Source: Trichopria drosophilae
Taxonomy: Eukaryota > Arthropoda > Insecta > Hymenoptera > Diapriidae
DNA length: 64,000 nt
Assembly (NCBI GenBank): GCA_030407085.1
Contig: CM059582.1
Coordinates: 157,938,501-158,002,500 of the forward strand
Direction: 5' to 3'
The stretch's first letter is position 1. Each line of letters begins with the position of its first letter. The translations under genes were made by a program, and so were the position numbers. This document shows, piece by piece, positions 23,601-35,600 of the stretch. The notes under the pieces are model-generated. The model did not search any database, was not told the origin of the DNA, and saw only the letters and a list, made by a program, of their open reading frames with translations.

Positions 23601-26600
23601 TGTATATTTTAAACAGACAAGGTGAATGTTTAGGATATTGTTGGGAGAAGTGGCATAATTTAAAATAACCGTAATTTTGAAGAGAAAAAAGGGTACGAGA
23701 TCGATTTATAGTTTATTACGAAGGATGAGATAAATGACAAATAATGTAATAAGTAAAGAAGAAAAAAACTGCCGCATAACCTCAAAAATAACATAATATA
23801 CACTTTTCGAATATATAACCTCAAATATCTCAAAGTGGACCGATTCTGATCTCGGATTCCGACTGTACGCGCAAAATTATTTTGAAAATTGTCACATACA
23901 ATATATTATGGAGATTTAAGATAATTATTACTTTATGATATTAAACGATTGCCATGAACTGAGTTGAATAAGATGTATTTAATAGCAGTACTTAATTATG
24001 GTTATAATTCTATTTTTTAAATATTTCATACATTTTTATCGAAATTGATGTGCTTCATAACCAGTTTTATTATTCCATTTAAGTTTCATAAAGCGATAAA
24101 AAATAATTCTATTACAAAGCAATATAACCGGCTGTGGACGGTATGTCATATAAAAATGTCCCCTGTCACAATGACCGTTTTTGTTTATTCGTTCAATATC
24201 CATCTAGCAATTAACAACTTTGACAATACATAGTAAAACGGTTACAAGATAGATTGTTTATAAAACCATCCGTTTTAGAGTTCCGTTTATATAAACTCGA
24301 AATAAAATTATGATATATTCGTATTTATAATTTAACTTTTATTATTGGATTATGCTCTACTTCTATGAAACGTACGTAATATTTTTCACAAATCAGTCAA
24401 GCCGTTGGTGGTGAACATAACAAACAAGGCAAACTATCTGTCAGCTCTGAGAACGTACGAGATCGAATGCATCAGTTCCGGTTCGCGTCCGGAAGCCGTA
24501 TTCACCTGGTGGAAAGGCACGCACCAGGTCAAGCATATGGCAAGAAATGTGAATATACTGTTTTTGACATATCAATATTTCTAGCACGTAAGGCTTGAGA
24601 TACTGAGCTCTTCGTAGTTTGCAGAAGGTCCAAACACGACAAGGAGTGTCATGAGCTACGTGCCGACTATCGAGGACGATGGGAAATTTCTGACTTGTCG
24701 CTCAGAAAATCCAGTAGTGGTAAATAGTGCCCTGGAGGACAAGTGGCATCTAACCATTCACTGTAAGTGATGTTTTATAATGTGCCTATATTCACTTTAT
24801 TTAGATAATAGTCAACATTGCATTAAAATGTAATCGAAAATAATACCATGGCGTTTGATACTTGGGAAACCAATAGCTTGGCATAGTTAATTGTATCAAA
24901 TTTATAGTTTCTTGGAAAGTTTATATTGTGTAATGAATAGTAATCAAACAAAAGGTATATTATAACATCTATTAAATGCGGATTTTCCGACACATTCTCT
25001 TAATGCTTTGTCATTTATGTGCATTGCAATCTTTGTTAGTATATTTTGAGCTCGATGTTATGCATGATATACCCAAGGAATTCAGTAATCGATACAAATT
25101 GTAAGAAGCAAATCAATTATTGTGTACCTTTACAATGTTGTGAAACATTTTTTAAATCTCACCAAAATAGTAGCGTTCACTTTCACATATTATAATAATC
25201 TAAGTGCATATCATAACCAGTTAGTTCTACAAATTAATTTTTAATGGCAAAGTTTATTTTGGTCAACAGGGCAAATAATCACAATGACAAAGAAATATGT
25301 GATTAAACAACAAAACGATATATACATATATATGTTATAAGGCAAAAAAACACTATAACAAAATGTATTAATCCGTATTCATTTATCTTTATAATTTTTC
25401 TAATAATTCACAATTATAGAACTTAATTATTTCAATCATGCCACTGAAATTTGACTACAGAAAATATTATCAAAGAAAATAAGCACCATTGTGTTAAATT
25501 ATCAATAGCCTGGCATGTTTGGTAATGAAATACCAAATATAACACTGAATTCACCTTACCTTTTAACCTTTTAATGCACAAAGTGACCATATTTTGACAA
25601 TGCTTTCAACGATATACCGCATCAACTTAAAATTGTTGAAAAAATTGTTGAAAAAATTGTTGAGTGATCATTTGATTGATCAAATTCCAAAATTTTTGAC
25701 AGAGGGCTCACTGGTATGTATACTTTATTGTAAAATAGTTACTATACCAAAATTAAACATGGCGGCCATCGATGTAACTCGTTTGCCACCAAAGTTTTCT
25801 AAAAAGGTTCGTGATTTTTTTCTCAGTTACGATCGGCTTGATGAAAAAAAGTAATAGAACAAAAAGCTTAGAATTGATAAAAATTCACACGAGTGTTTTT
25901 ATCAATTTTAAGCCCTTTGTTTTATAATTTTTTTCATAATTACCTAGAAGGCAAAAGATAATACAGTACAGATCTTGATAGTATATTTAGGCACGCTTTG
26001 TGCAAAAGACAATTTTTAATTCAATAAATACTTTACGAAAAAAAGTTATTGAAAAAAGTACATAAAATTGATCAAAAACAAATGTGAATTTTTTCAGAAT
26101 TTTTTTAGCGATTTTTCGATGGCCTCTATGTTTATTTTTGGTATAGTAACTATTCTACAATAAAGTATACATGCCATTGAGAAAATCTACATACGTTAGA
26201 TATACGTATGAGCCCTCTTTCTGTTCGATATAACTTTTTATTTACAAACTTTTGACAATTCTGATACAGGATTCTGAAAGTACTTGCAATTTTACGTTCG
26301 AAATGCCACTCGACAATTTTTTTAGCAATTTCAAGATAATTCTGTACATCACTGAAAGTATTGTCAAAAAATGGTGTCTTTGTCCGTTAAAGGGTTGAAC
26401 GGCAAGATGTATGTTGACAAGTTTAAACTGAATACAGATTTATAAAATGTTACTACTTTTTTAATAAATGAGACATTACTTTATATTTTATATAGAAAAT
26501 GCCCACTCAAAGTTTGTCTCTCAAATTTTCATGTCAGGAGAAACAACATAAAATTATTATAAATCTACTATTTGATGAAGTTCTTCGTAGAGATTAATTC

Positions 26601-29600
26601 AAATAAACTAGGTATGCATTCGTCAACATCTTTCTTAATCTAAGGTTTTCTTAGCTAAAGGTAAAAATTCTTAGTCATTGTTGTCTCCACTGTATGTAAT
26701 TGTTATATCTGCGTGGTAAATATTTTTTAAAACATTGGTGTGTTCAAGTCATGTTGTAGGCTATTCTGTTATTTAATTATAATGTGATTAGAATAGATTG
26801 GATTCTATTTGAAAGCAATAGTCCTCGATCATCTTGTTTCAAAAAAATAATACAAAATAACACTAATTAATTAATGTTGACCTTTCAACGATCTATATCG
26901 TCATCTTCAGAACTGTGGTCAAGGGTACAGTTTTTATTCAACAATTCGTTACCCTCTTATTTTTAATTGGATTCTATTCAATGAAACTGTAACTGAACTT
27001 TTTTGACTATATAAGATAAACTCGTTTGCATAATGGTGTCAGCAACCGGGGTCAGTTTCAGGTGTAAAAAAGTCAAATTTCCCTTGAAGACGAAATAAAG
27101 GTCATCGTTAAGGTTAATTCTAAATTCACAGTTGGAGAGCGATGAAGAATTCAACAACTTTATTTGGAATGCATTTATGGGCAGTTCAATTGAATGTTCT
27201 ATATTTTCGGATCTATAAACGATTTAGTGCCAGTAAAGAAGATCTTGACGGGTTCTGTTGACTCATCTTCTGATTTTTTTATTTTTTATTTATTAATCAT
27301 AAATTTATTATGGCACATAATTTACATTGATTTACAGTTTTAACAGTTTGTGAGCTTAAAATTATACATCGTATACATATTATTAGTGTTACATATGGCT
27401 GAACTATTGGTTATGTATTGCAGCGTATATTCTTTTCTTCTTCTGTTGTGGGATTATTTTCACCACGGACTTTTTTCGTAAATTGTAGAGGGGAACCTTA
27501 GGCTACTTCTTTATTATTATTACATTATTTTTATTTAGACATTGGTATAAACCGCATTATATTTCTAGCTTAATTCATTTGAACCTTTTTTTGCATTTGT
27601 GGATGCAAACGAACCCAATATATTTGTAAAACATAAATTATACTGTAATAATTCGTCAGGCCATCAAAACAATTAATTCCAGAATTTATTCAAATTCAAA
27701 TATAAAAACAAAAGAAGAATCCATATGCTTTATCCTTGGTTACTTTTTTAAAAGCATTAATTTTTAAAATTAAAAAATACATAAAAAAAGATATGGGATT
27801 CTTTATAGCGTTGTTTGAGAGCACATTAACATACGGGAATAAAAGCAGACGACCCTACGCTATAGGCACTCGTATTTAGGAAATTTGGCTAACACGAATA
27901 CTTGTTGGTCATTTGTATGATAAGTGTCTTTGCCAAATTTCAGAATAAGTTTCTACTACATCATACCTATCGATTGCCTTTTCAATTATTAAGCATAGTT
28001 ATTTCATGTACTATTAATTTTCCATTTCAATGTCCATTTTAATTAATTATATAAGGTGCATTGTAAGGTTATATTATGGAATGATTAAGAAGTTTAAAAT
28101 ACAAATAATTTAAATCTATTTAAAAAAAAGAAACTGTTATTTTAATTGTTAAATAAATTAAATTTTCGAGATATTAAATAAACTAAATCCGAAACAATCT
28201 ACACCATATGTAACATGAATGCATTGCCTTTGCAATGTTATCGTATGACTTCCGAAGATCATACATGCTAATCGGTCAGTTATTAATAGTGTTTATTTTT
28301 AATAAATATAAATTTGGACGAATATTTACTGGCAAGCTAAATTAGTTTTATATTTGTAGCCTTTATATAACGCTCTGTATTTTGACGATCGTCAAACGTA
28401 AATGATTTTTTTTTTATTTTTATCCTTTATATTTGTAATATTAATCCAATAAAATATTCGAATTTCAGCGATTATTCCAGTTTACTGACTCGTTAAACCC
28501 TTGCTGCGATCATTTAATTATATTATTAAAAAAACATAAATATTAATGTTAATTTTTATTGTTATTATTTGAGATTTATTTGTTTCAAAATTTCAGCTCT
28601 TCATAAAATGTAAATTACAGTTTTCTAAATAATCTTAAAATTTAATATGACAATATAAGGATAAGAATACAAAATCATAACCATTTTTACAGTTGCATAG
28701 CTTTAATATATTGTGACAATCAAGAATAATATCGTATTTAAATATATCTGTATAATTCATGGAGAGAATACGACACGTATAATACTAAATATTATGTTTT
28801 TCCCCCTACAATCGATATCCAATAATGCGGCAGTATTATTGCGCACAATAATATCCGAGCATTTAATGGCGCATATAATATTTACACACACATGTCTAAA
28901 TCGAAAAGCTTTGCTTTATGCTAGTATATTTCGCTCAATTACGATTGGTATTATTGAACGAACTGAGCCAAAATGGACACTAAAGGGGGATATCGAAGCG
29001 ATGGGGCTGTCGTAAGCCACAGTGCAACCCAAATTTTGGTTTAATGTGCAGAAACACAATATCCAACGATCTTATATTATACGGTCTCGTTACCTATCTT
29101 CGATACCAGTGGACATTTACGTTAGTCGGCAAAAATGGTTCTTCTCAAACTGAGAAACAGAACTTAAGACATTAAAGCGCAAACGACTAGACATCGACCG
29201 CAGAACTTTAAGAAGTCTCTTTCATGTAAATCTCTGTACAAATTTTCCAAGAAATTCTTCTTCGCATTTCTTCCCCTTTTGTGAACTAGAGATCAGTATG
29301 ATATTATAAAAGCCGATAAGAAGTAATGCTGCCGTTTGCCGGATAATTGCGCATTATTTATGGATTTTAATAAGGGGAGACATACTACTTAGAAAAGGTA
29401 TGATCCGTATTAAGTTGTAATTTTGAAGATTTAGGTCTCACGCACAAATTTTATGGCGCGGCTAAATTAAGGTTAGTTCCCCCTTCAGTAGCGTATAATG
29501 TATTTGATTTATGATATTTAACTAAAGTCCTTGGAAAAGTAATCAATTTCAAATCGATCAACTTTTAAAACTCTAAAAGAAAGTAATTTGACTTCGCATT

Positions 29601-32600
29601 TACTAATTTACAACATTAATATAACTGCCTGCGCCTCTTAATTATAACTTTTTAAATCTAAATTAGCAAACATTTAATTATAATTAGAATATTTTTAACG
29701 ATTCAAGTATGAACAACTTTGTTTTCAATAAGTAGCAGATAATTACTAATTTCCTAGGTAAATCTAAATGACTAAATCATGTATCATTTTTAAACAAATG
29801 GTTCAAATTAAAATAAAATATTGTTTATGACTTAAGAAGTACTTGTGGATTATTGTACGACAAGTGCAATGTTTTATCCAAATTTCAAGAAAAATATCTT
29901 GCTAACCAATCAACGTAATATTTCTGCTACATTGGATTACATCCATATGCATTTCTATATAAAACAGGAAAATGTCTATGCGAAATGGGAAAGTTTACTA
30001 ATAATAGTATATCCCAGGTGGAAAAGTCTGTAATTTGTCGGACCTGACGAACGGCACGGTACCGCGGCGGTAATAAATCATGTACAACACCAGTACTGGT
30101 GGCCAGTACCGCGCCTGCAGCTGGCATAGTACAGGTTCAGTACTGGCTGAATACCCGGGCAGTACTGGTTTCCAGTACTGCTTTTATACCGATTTTGAAG
30201 TTTTCCCGACAATCGGCACAATACCAGCAATGTACTGGGACTGTACTGATTCAGTATATACAGTAGTCCTCCCCTTAAGGTTTATTCTTCCCGTAAGGTT
30301 TAAAACTTTCTTCCCTTATGTTTTATTTTTCCCCTCACGGCCTCTCCCACCACCAGACATTCTGTTACCGCCTGTGAACCAACCGCAGGCGCGCGGCGTG
30401 CAGTCGAGCACGAAAAACTCTGATAGTGGGGGTCAGGGGAAAGTAAACCTTAAGGGAAGAAGCCGCCATCTTGAAAGCTAAAATTTAAACCTTAAGGGGA
30501 GGACTACTGTATAGTTTATTTATAATTATGTGCGCTTTTTATTTTTAGATTAAAATTTTACTTTTATAAAAGTACACATTTTATACGTTTTATTGTCATT
30601 GAAATGTAATTGAAAAATATTACAGTTACATAAATATAATTTAATTTTCATCCTGTAATAAGTAATATCTTTTTCTTTCTCCCTCACGCATTACATATAC
30701 ATTTTCCGCAATCTTATATAATATAATTTTCATCTTCACTACGACTATGGCATTAGAACTTGAGTAGCAAATAGTAAAATAATGCAGGAAGGCCAGTTAT
30801 TTCTTTACATCGATATTGGAACTCCAAAGTAGCGTAAAATACTAGTACCATGCCAGTAAAATATACGGTACTGTGTCAGTACAGTCGCAGTACTGGAAGT
30901 CAGTACCAAGCTGGTGTTACCTTCCAGTATAATACCGGTATTATGCCGGTGCTTTGCCGGTATAACGCCAGTACCACGCCAGTACAGTAAATGTTTAGCC
31001 AGTACTGGCGCGGTACTGCGCCAATTTCCACCTAGGATATGTATGCTGTCAATGACGAACTTTTCACAAGTTTAAAAATGGTTAATCCAACTCTTATTTC
31101 TAACTGTAAATATTTTGTATTCCTTCGTGTCTATATTTAAGTAACAGTCATGAGTATGACAGATTTATGAGCTCAAATCCCACCAGACAACATGTCAAAA
31201 TATATGTTTCTTTATCAGGTGCTACATTAGCTCTGGCATTTTCGATTTTATAATTAAAAACCGTTTCTTGACCAACGAATTAAAATAAATTCTTTCAAAA
31301 TAAATGATCCTTATTCAAAACTGTGGTTGATCATATTAAATGCACCATTTTAAATTTATAATATTGTCATCAAATTCGTAATTAGAGATTTTAGAAGCCC
31401 CCAATATGTATACTTAATATATACTAATAAAGGGAATAATAAATCAAAATCCGCAGTGAACTGCTCATAAATGTTAAAAAATTGATATCTAAATGGTTCC
31501 AACAGTCCTACAGTAACTACATTTTTAACAAAAAGGAGGCTTCTACAAGTCGTCATCAAAAAAGAAAAATTGTCTTTACAATGTCTATGAATGTACCTGT
31601 GGAAATAATAAATAAATCCATTCAAACGATTGGTTAGGAGTGCATTTAGGAAAGGGTTAGGGAAACATCAATACTCGATTCATATGAAGAAATTCATTAG
31701 TATTATTTGTTTGATACAAAGTTTCTTATTTTTTTTAATAGAAAAACGCGTTAAAGAAATTCAGGAATTTGCATTGCACTGTATTAAATATGAATGAAGC
31801 TGCCAAAACAGTAAATATGTTATAATAAACATATAATTTAGATGTTCCAGTGGTAACAATTAAGCTAGGCTCCAGTCTACGAGCGACTGACATTACTGAA
31901 GGAGATGACGTCTATTTTGAGTGTGAAGTCAAAGCGAATCCAAAAGCTTATAAGCTCGGATGGTTCAAGGATGGCAAAGAGCTCCATTACAATGTTTCTG
32001 CTGGCATAATTCTTCCAGGTGGTAAATCGTTGGTTCTTCAAAGTGTAACTCGTAGCTCAGCTGGCGAATACTCATGTATGGCGGCTAATTACGAGGGAAA
32101 AGCTACGAGCCGATCATTCACGCTTGACATAATGTGTGAGTTTTACTACTTATGTTTCTGCGTATACCTTTACATTCATTTGGACGCTTTATTGTTTTTA
32201 ACATTCATATGTTTACATATTTTAAAACTAATTGTTATTTTACAGAAACTGTATGCATGTACACAATTATAATATTTGCGTTAAGAATAGTATTTCAGGA
32301 ATATAATATTTTTTTAATGACTCTAATCCATTTATTTAAATTCACATTAAAAGCTCTTAATTATCGTTACATATTTAATGACTAGCACGTGTATAGCGAA
32401 GGTTACTTTTAACGGGAGATTTTAAAGATCCCGAAGGCGAGGTAGAAAAGATTGAAACATTCATTAATATAATTGCGCGTAATGTTGGGCGGCAGGATAA
32501 AAATGGATGTATATTTAATTTATAATATTAAAATATATTTTTTTTATTTTCTGTTTGATTTCGGGTTTACTATATATTTAATGCTTAAATTAAAAATATT

Positions 32601-35600
32601 TCTTGACATTACAAAATATAATACGCCATGAGAAAATAGTAATTGTAAATCCAAAAGTTGTCCAGTAGAAAAAATCATAATTTTTCAGAAAAAAATTTTT
32701 TTAAATTCGTAAGCATTAATGTAGATAAATCTTGTAACCAGATTCTGAAACAGCAAGCAAATTGATGTCTGGCACCACATGTCTAAATTTCGTTTTACAT
32801 ATGAAAAAAAAACGAATAAAATTTGTTGAGCATTGATAACATTTGTCACTAGAATTAGTAATGATAACGCCAGGTCGTGAAATAAATAATTTAGGTTGAT
32901 ACTCAATCATGATGCTAAATTAGAACGAAATTTACTTTTCGTATATCAATCTGCATCTTTGGCTTGACTATATATTCAATCATAGTCAAGAAAAATAATT
33001 TATTTGCATTATGCTAATGAACAGAGGTCATAATGTTGCCTTTTTAAATAGTTTTTAATAGCAGAAAGTTGTAACGTAAAAGTTGTATTAAAAGTTTAAT
33101 GAGTTTGTTGCGAGAAACAAAAGTAAGCCGTTAAATCCAGAACGTGTCTATGCAACAAGTTTTTACATCTTGTGGATTTTGTCCTTTGTGAAATTCTCAG
33201 ACGCTCCGGTATGTAAGGATGGTAGGACGATGCAAGTGGTGGGTGCCCTTAAGCACGAAACGATATCATTGATATGCGGCGTGCAGTCGAAACCACCGCC
33301 CACAACGTTCCACTGGACCTTCAACAATTCAGGCGAGCTGATGAACGTCCCATCTACCAAATACACGCAGGTGAAACCTCAACATCTAATTACGACCCAT
33401 TGGCACGGTTCCAGGATGAATTACACGCCCACGAGTGATATGGACTACGGGACTATTGCTTGCTTAGCGACTAATCAAATAGGGACGCAGAAGACGCCGT
33501 GTCTCTTTCAGATAATCGCAGGGGGAAAACCTTACCCACTCCAGAATTGTACCGCATTGCAATCCACGGGACCTTACGCCTATCGAATGGGTAAGTGGAC
33601 GATAGTATGCGTGGTTGAAATCGACCCTCTTCCATTTTCTTTCCGGGTGCACGACCTCTTAATAGCGATCTTTATCCTGCCTACATGAACCTCTTTGCCG
33701 AAAAAGTACGTGTTGTTATTAATTGTTATTGCCTCTGTGCATGCAAAGGCTGGCCTTTAGGCCACGAAATTAATTGATTACAAGCTATGCAAATTTTCAC
33801 AAATTACCCATGAGGTGGTCGCTAGAAGTTATATTTTGATCAATTAAATTACATTATTTGATTTTTAAATTTTGATATAAAGAGCTGTGAATCCTGTACT
33901 ATTAGTTTACTTAGCATCGACAATTGAAATGATTTATTAAAAACTAAAGTGATTAATAAATTGATTTCAATATGTTTTTGGATATCTTCATACCAAAAGA
34001 CTATGTGAATGACTTTTTGAGATTTCATAAATGTATTTAATCATTATCTTGATATACTGTCGATACAGAGTCTCAAAGTGTTTTGAATAAATAAAAATAA
34101 ACCAAAATTCAAGAGTTGTGTGTAACTCAAATCTGTAAACTCTTGTAAATCAAAGGCATTGTCGCTGCTGTAACGTTAAAAAGCTATGTGTGGGAGACAA
34201 ACACAGTAGTTTAAGTGGCGTTATGTTTATCAACACGACACGTAGCAAAAGGTTCCTACCTCTCAGTGTACAGTGTTAGTAAGAGAAATGACATCTGAAG
34301 AAACAAACACGTCAAGATTTAACAGAAACGACAATCCGATCTGTCGTTGCACCTTTTTTGAACCGTCAAAAAGCTGTTAAATTTCCTCTTACTAACATTT
34401 GTGTGTTACGAGGTTTTCCCACATTTCTACCTTTAACGACTCGAAGATGGTACATATATGTAGGCCTAAATGTTTTGAAATACATACTTTCTTTTATTTT
34501 GGATCATGAGACTTGTTCTACACCAAGAAAAAAATTCATTCAACAAATTTTTCGCTTGAAAAATTTAAAATCCTTATTAATACAAGCGGTTAAGAAGACA
34601 TTATTAAATCAGAAATTTTTAAAATATTAGGCATAAATTTCGTAAGTATGATGCTTCGTTGAAACGTAAGCAATGTATAAGTTCACATAATAATTTCTTA
34701 TTTACTTTTATCACATACCTCATTTATAGAAGGATTACGGTGCTTTGGAAATTGAATTTACTCGCATAAAAGTAATAAATACGATTGTCAACTATCTTTC
34801 TTTTAAGGTTATAAGTAAAGTACGAAATAATTTTTTAATATGTGTCTATAACAAATTATCACCTTAGAAGAATGCAAAAACACACTAAAAGCATAGTTAA
34901 TGGGTGTATACAAATCGCAGGTTTATTCAATGTTGATGCACGAATAAGAAAAATGTTTAAATATTTTGGATAATTAAATATATTTTCGTAAAACTGCGGT
35001 AAATTTGAGGTTATGGACGGTTATAGATATATAAGTTTTGGGAAATAGAAAACGAAACAATATTACTGCCTTGTTTACTATAGACATATTTAATACCATT
35101 ACTACAAGTACGTGTTTTACTTCTATAATAAGGTTTCATTAAATAATTTTTTTAGTGTATGTGTTATGCGCACCTTCTTGATGCTCCTTTGTTCCATTTT
35201 TGAACATATCTCTCGTTGCACCATTGACAAAACATTGATGCCGCATCAACTTTACGGTTTGGATACAAGTTTTAACAAATTGCCGGTGAATCGTAAAGCC
35301 CATATGAATTTGAAGATCAAACCTAGTAAATCTCGGTAAAGGTCCAATTTTTTGAGACCCTATAATCTCCAACAGGGGCAGGTGGGGTTTTATTATAGAC
35401 AAAATCCTATCAACATTCAAAAAGCATTGAAAATTTTGATAGCTATGGGTGTTGCACAATGACAATGTCATTTGTGATATCACTTGATTTTAGTATTTGC
35501 TAATTTTTAAATACATGCAGTAGAGTACATAACCTCAAATCTGCCGCAAACTTAAGCTTAATAGACTTTAAATATTCCTCAAAAGTAACGAGGATGTAAT

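Larger units (their letters stand above)
15337..24396. other. Intron between Ig2 and Ig3 exons (9.06 kb)
   Basis: This is a phase 1 intron with GT at 15337 and AG at 24395-24396. Apart from the repeats listed separately (16560-17021, 17692-18330, 20130-21706) it is AT-rich, and I see no exon-like or gene-like segment. Open frames within it are short and of low complexity. Confidence 0.5.
24763..31841. other. Intron between Ig3 and Ig4 exons (7.08 kb)
   Basis: A phase 1 intron, GTAAGT at 24763 to AG at 31841. It hosts the palindrome 25561-26399 and the GTACTGG element 30010-31039 with its nested MITE. The rest (26400-30009, 31040-31841) is AT-rich; I see no gene there. Confidence 0.5.

Noticed and set aside
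25594..25854. 86-codon + strand open frame
   Set aside because: It lies inside a palindromic element, begins with repeats of TTGTTGAAAAAA and matches no protein.
30080..30481. 133-codon + strand open frame
   Set aside because: It crosses from the GTACTGG arrays into the nested MITE; both are non-coding repeats.
35112..35483. Overlapping open frames on both strands in the Ig5-FN3 intron
   Set aside because: No domain, no family resemblance and no splice-site support for inclusion in the Side-like gene.
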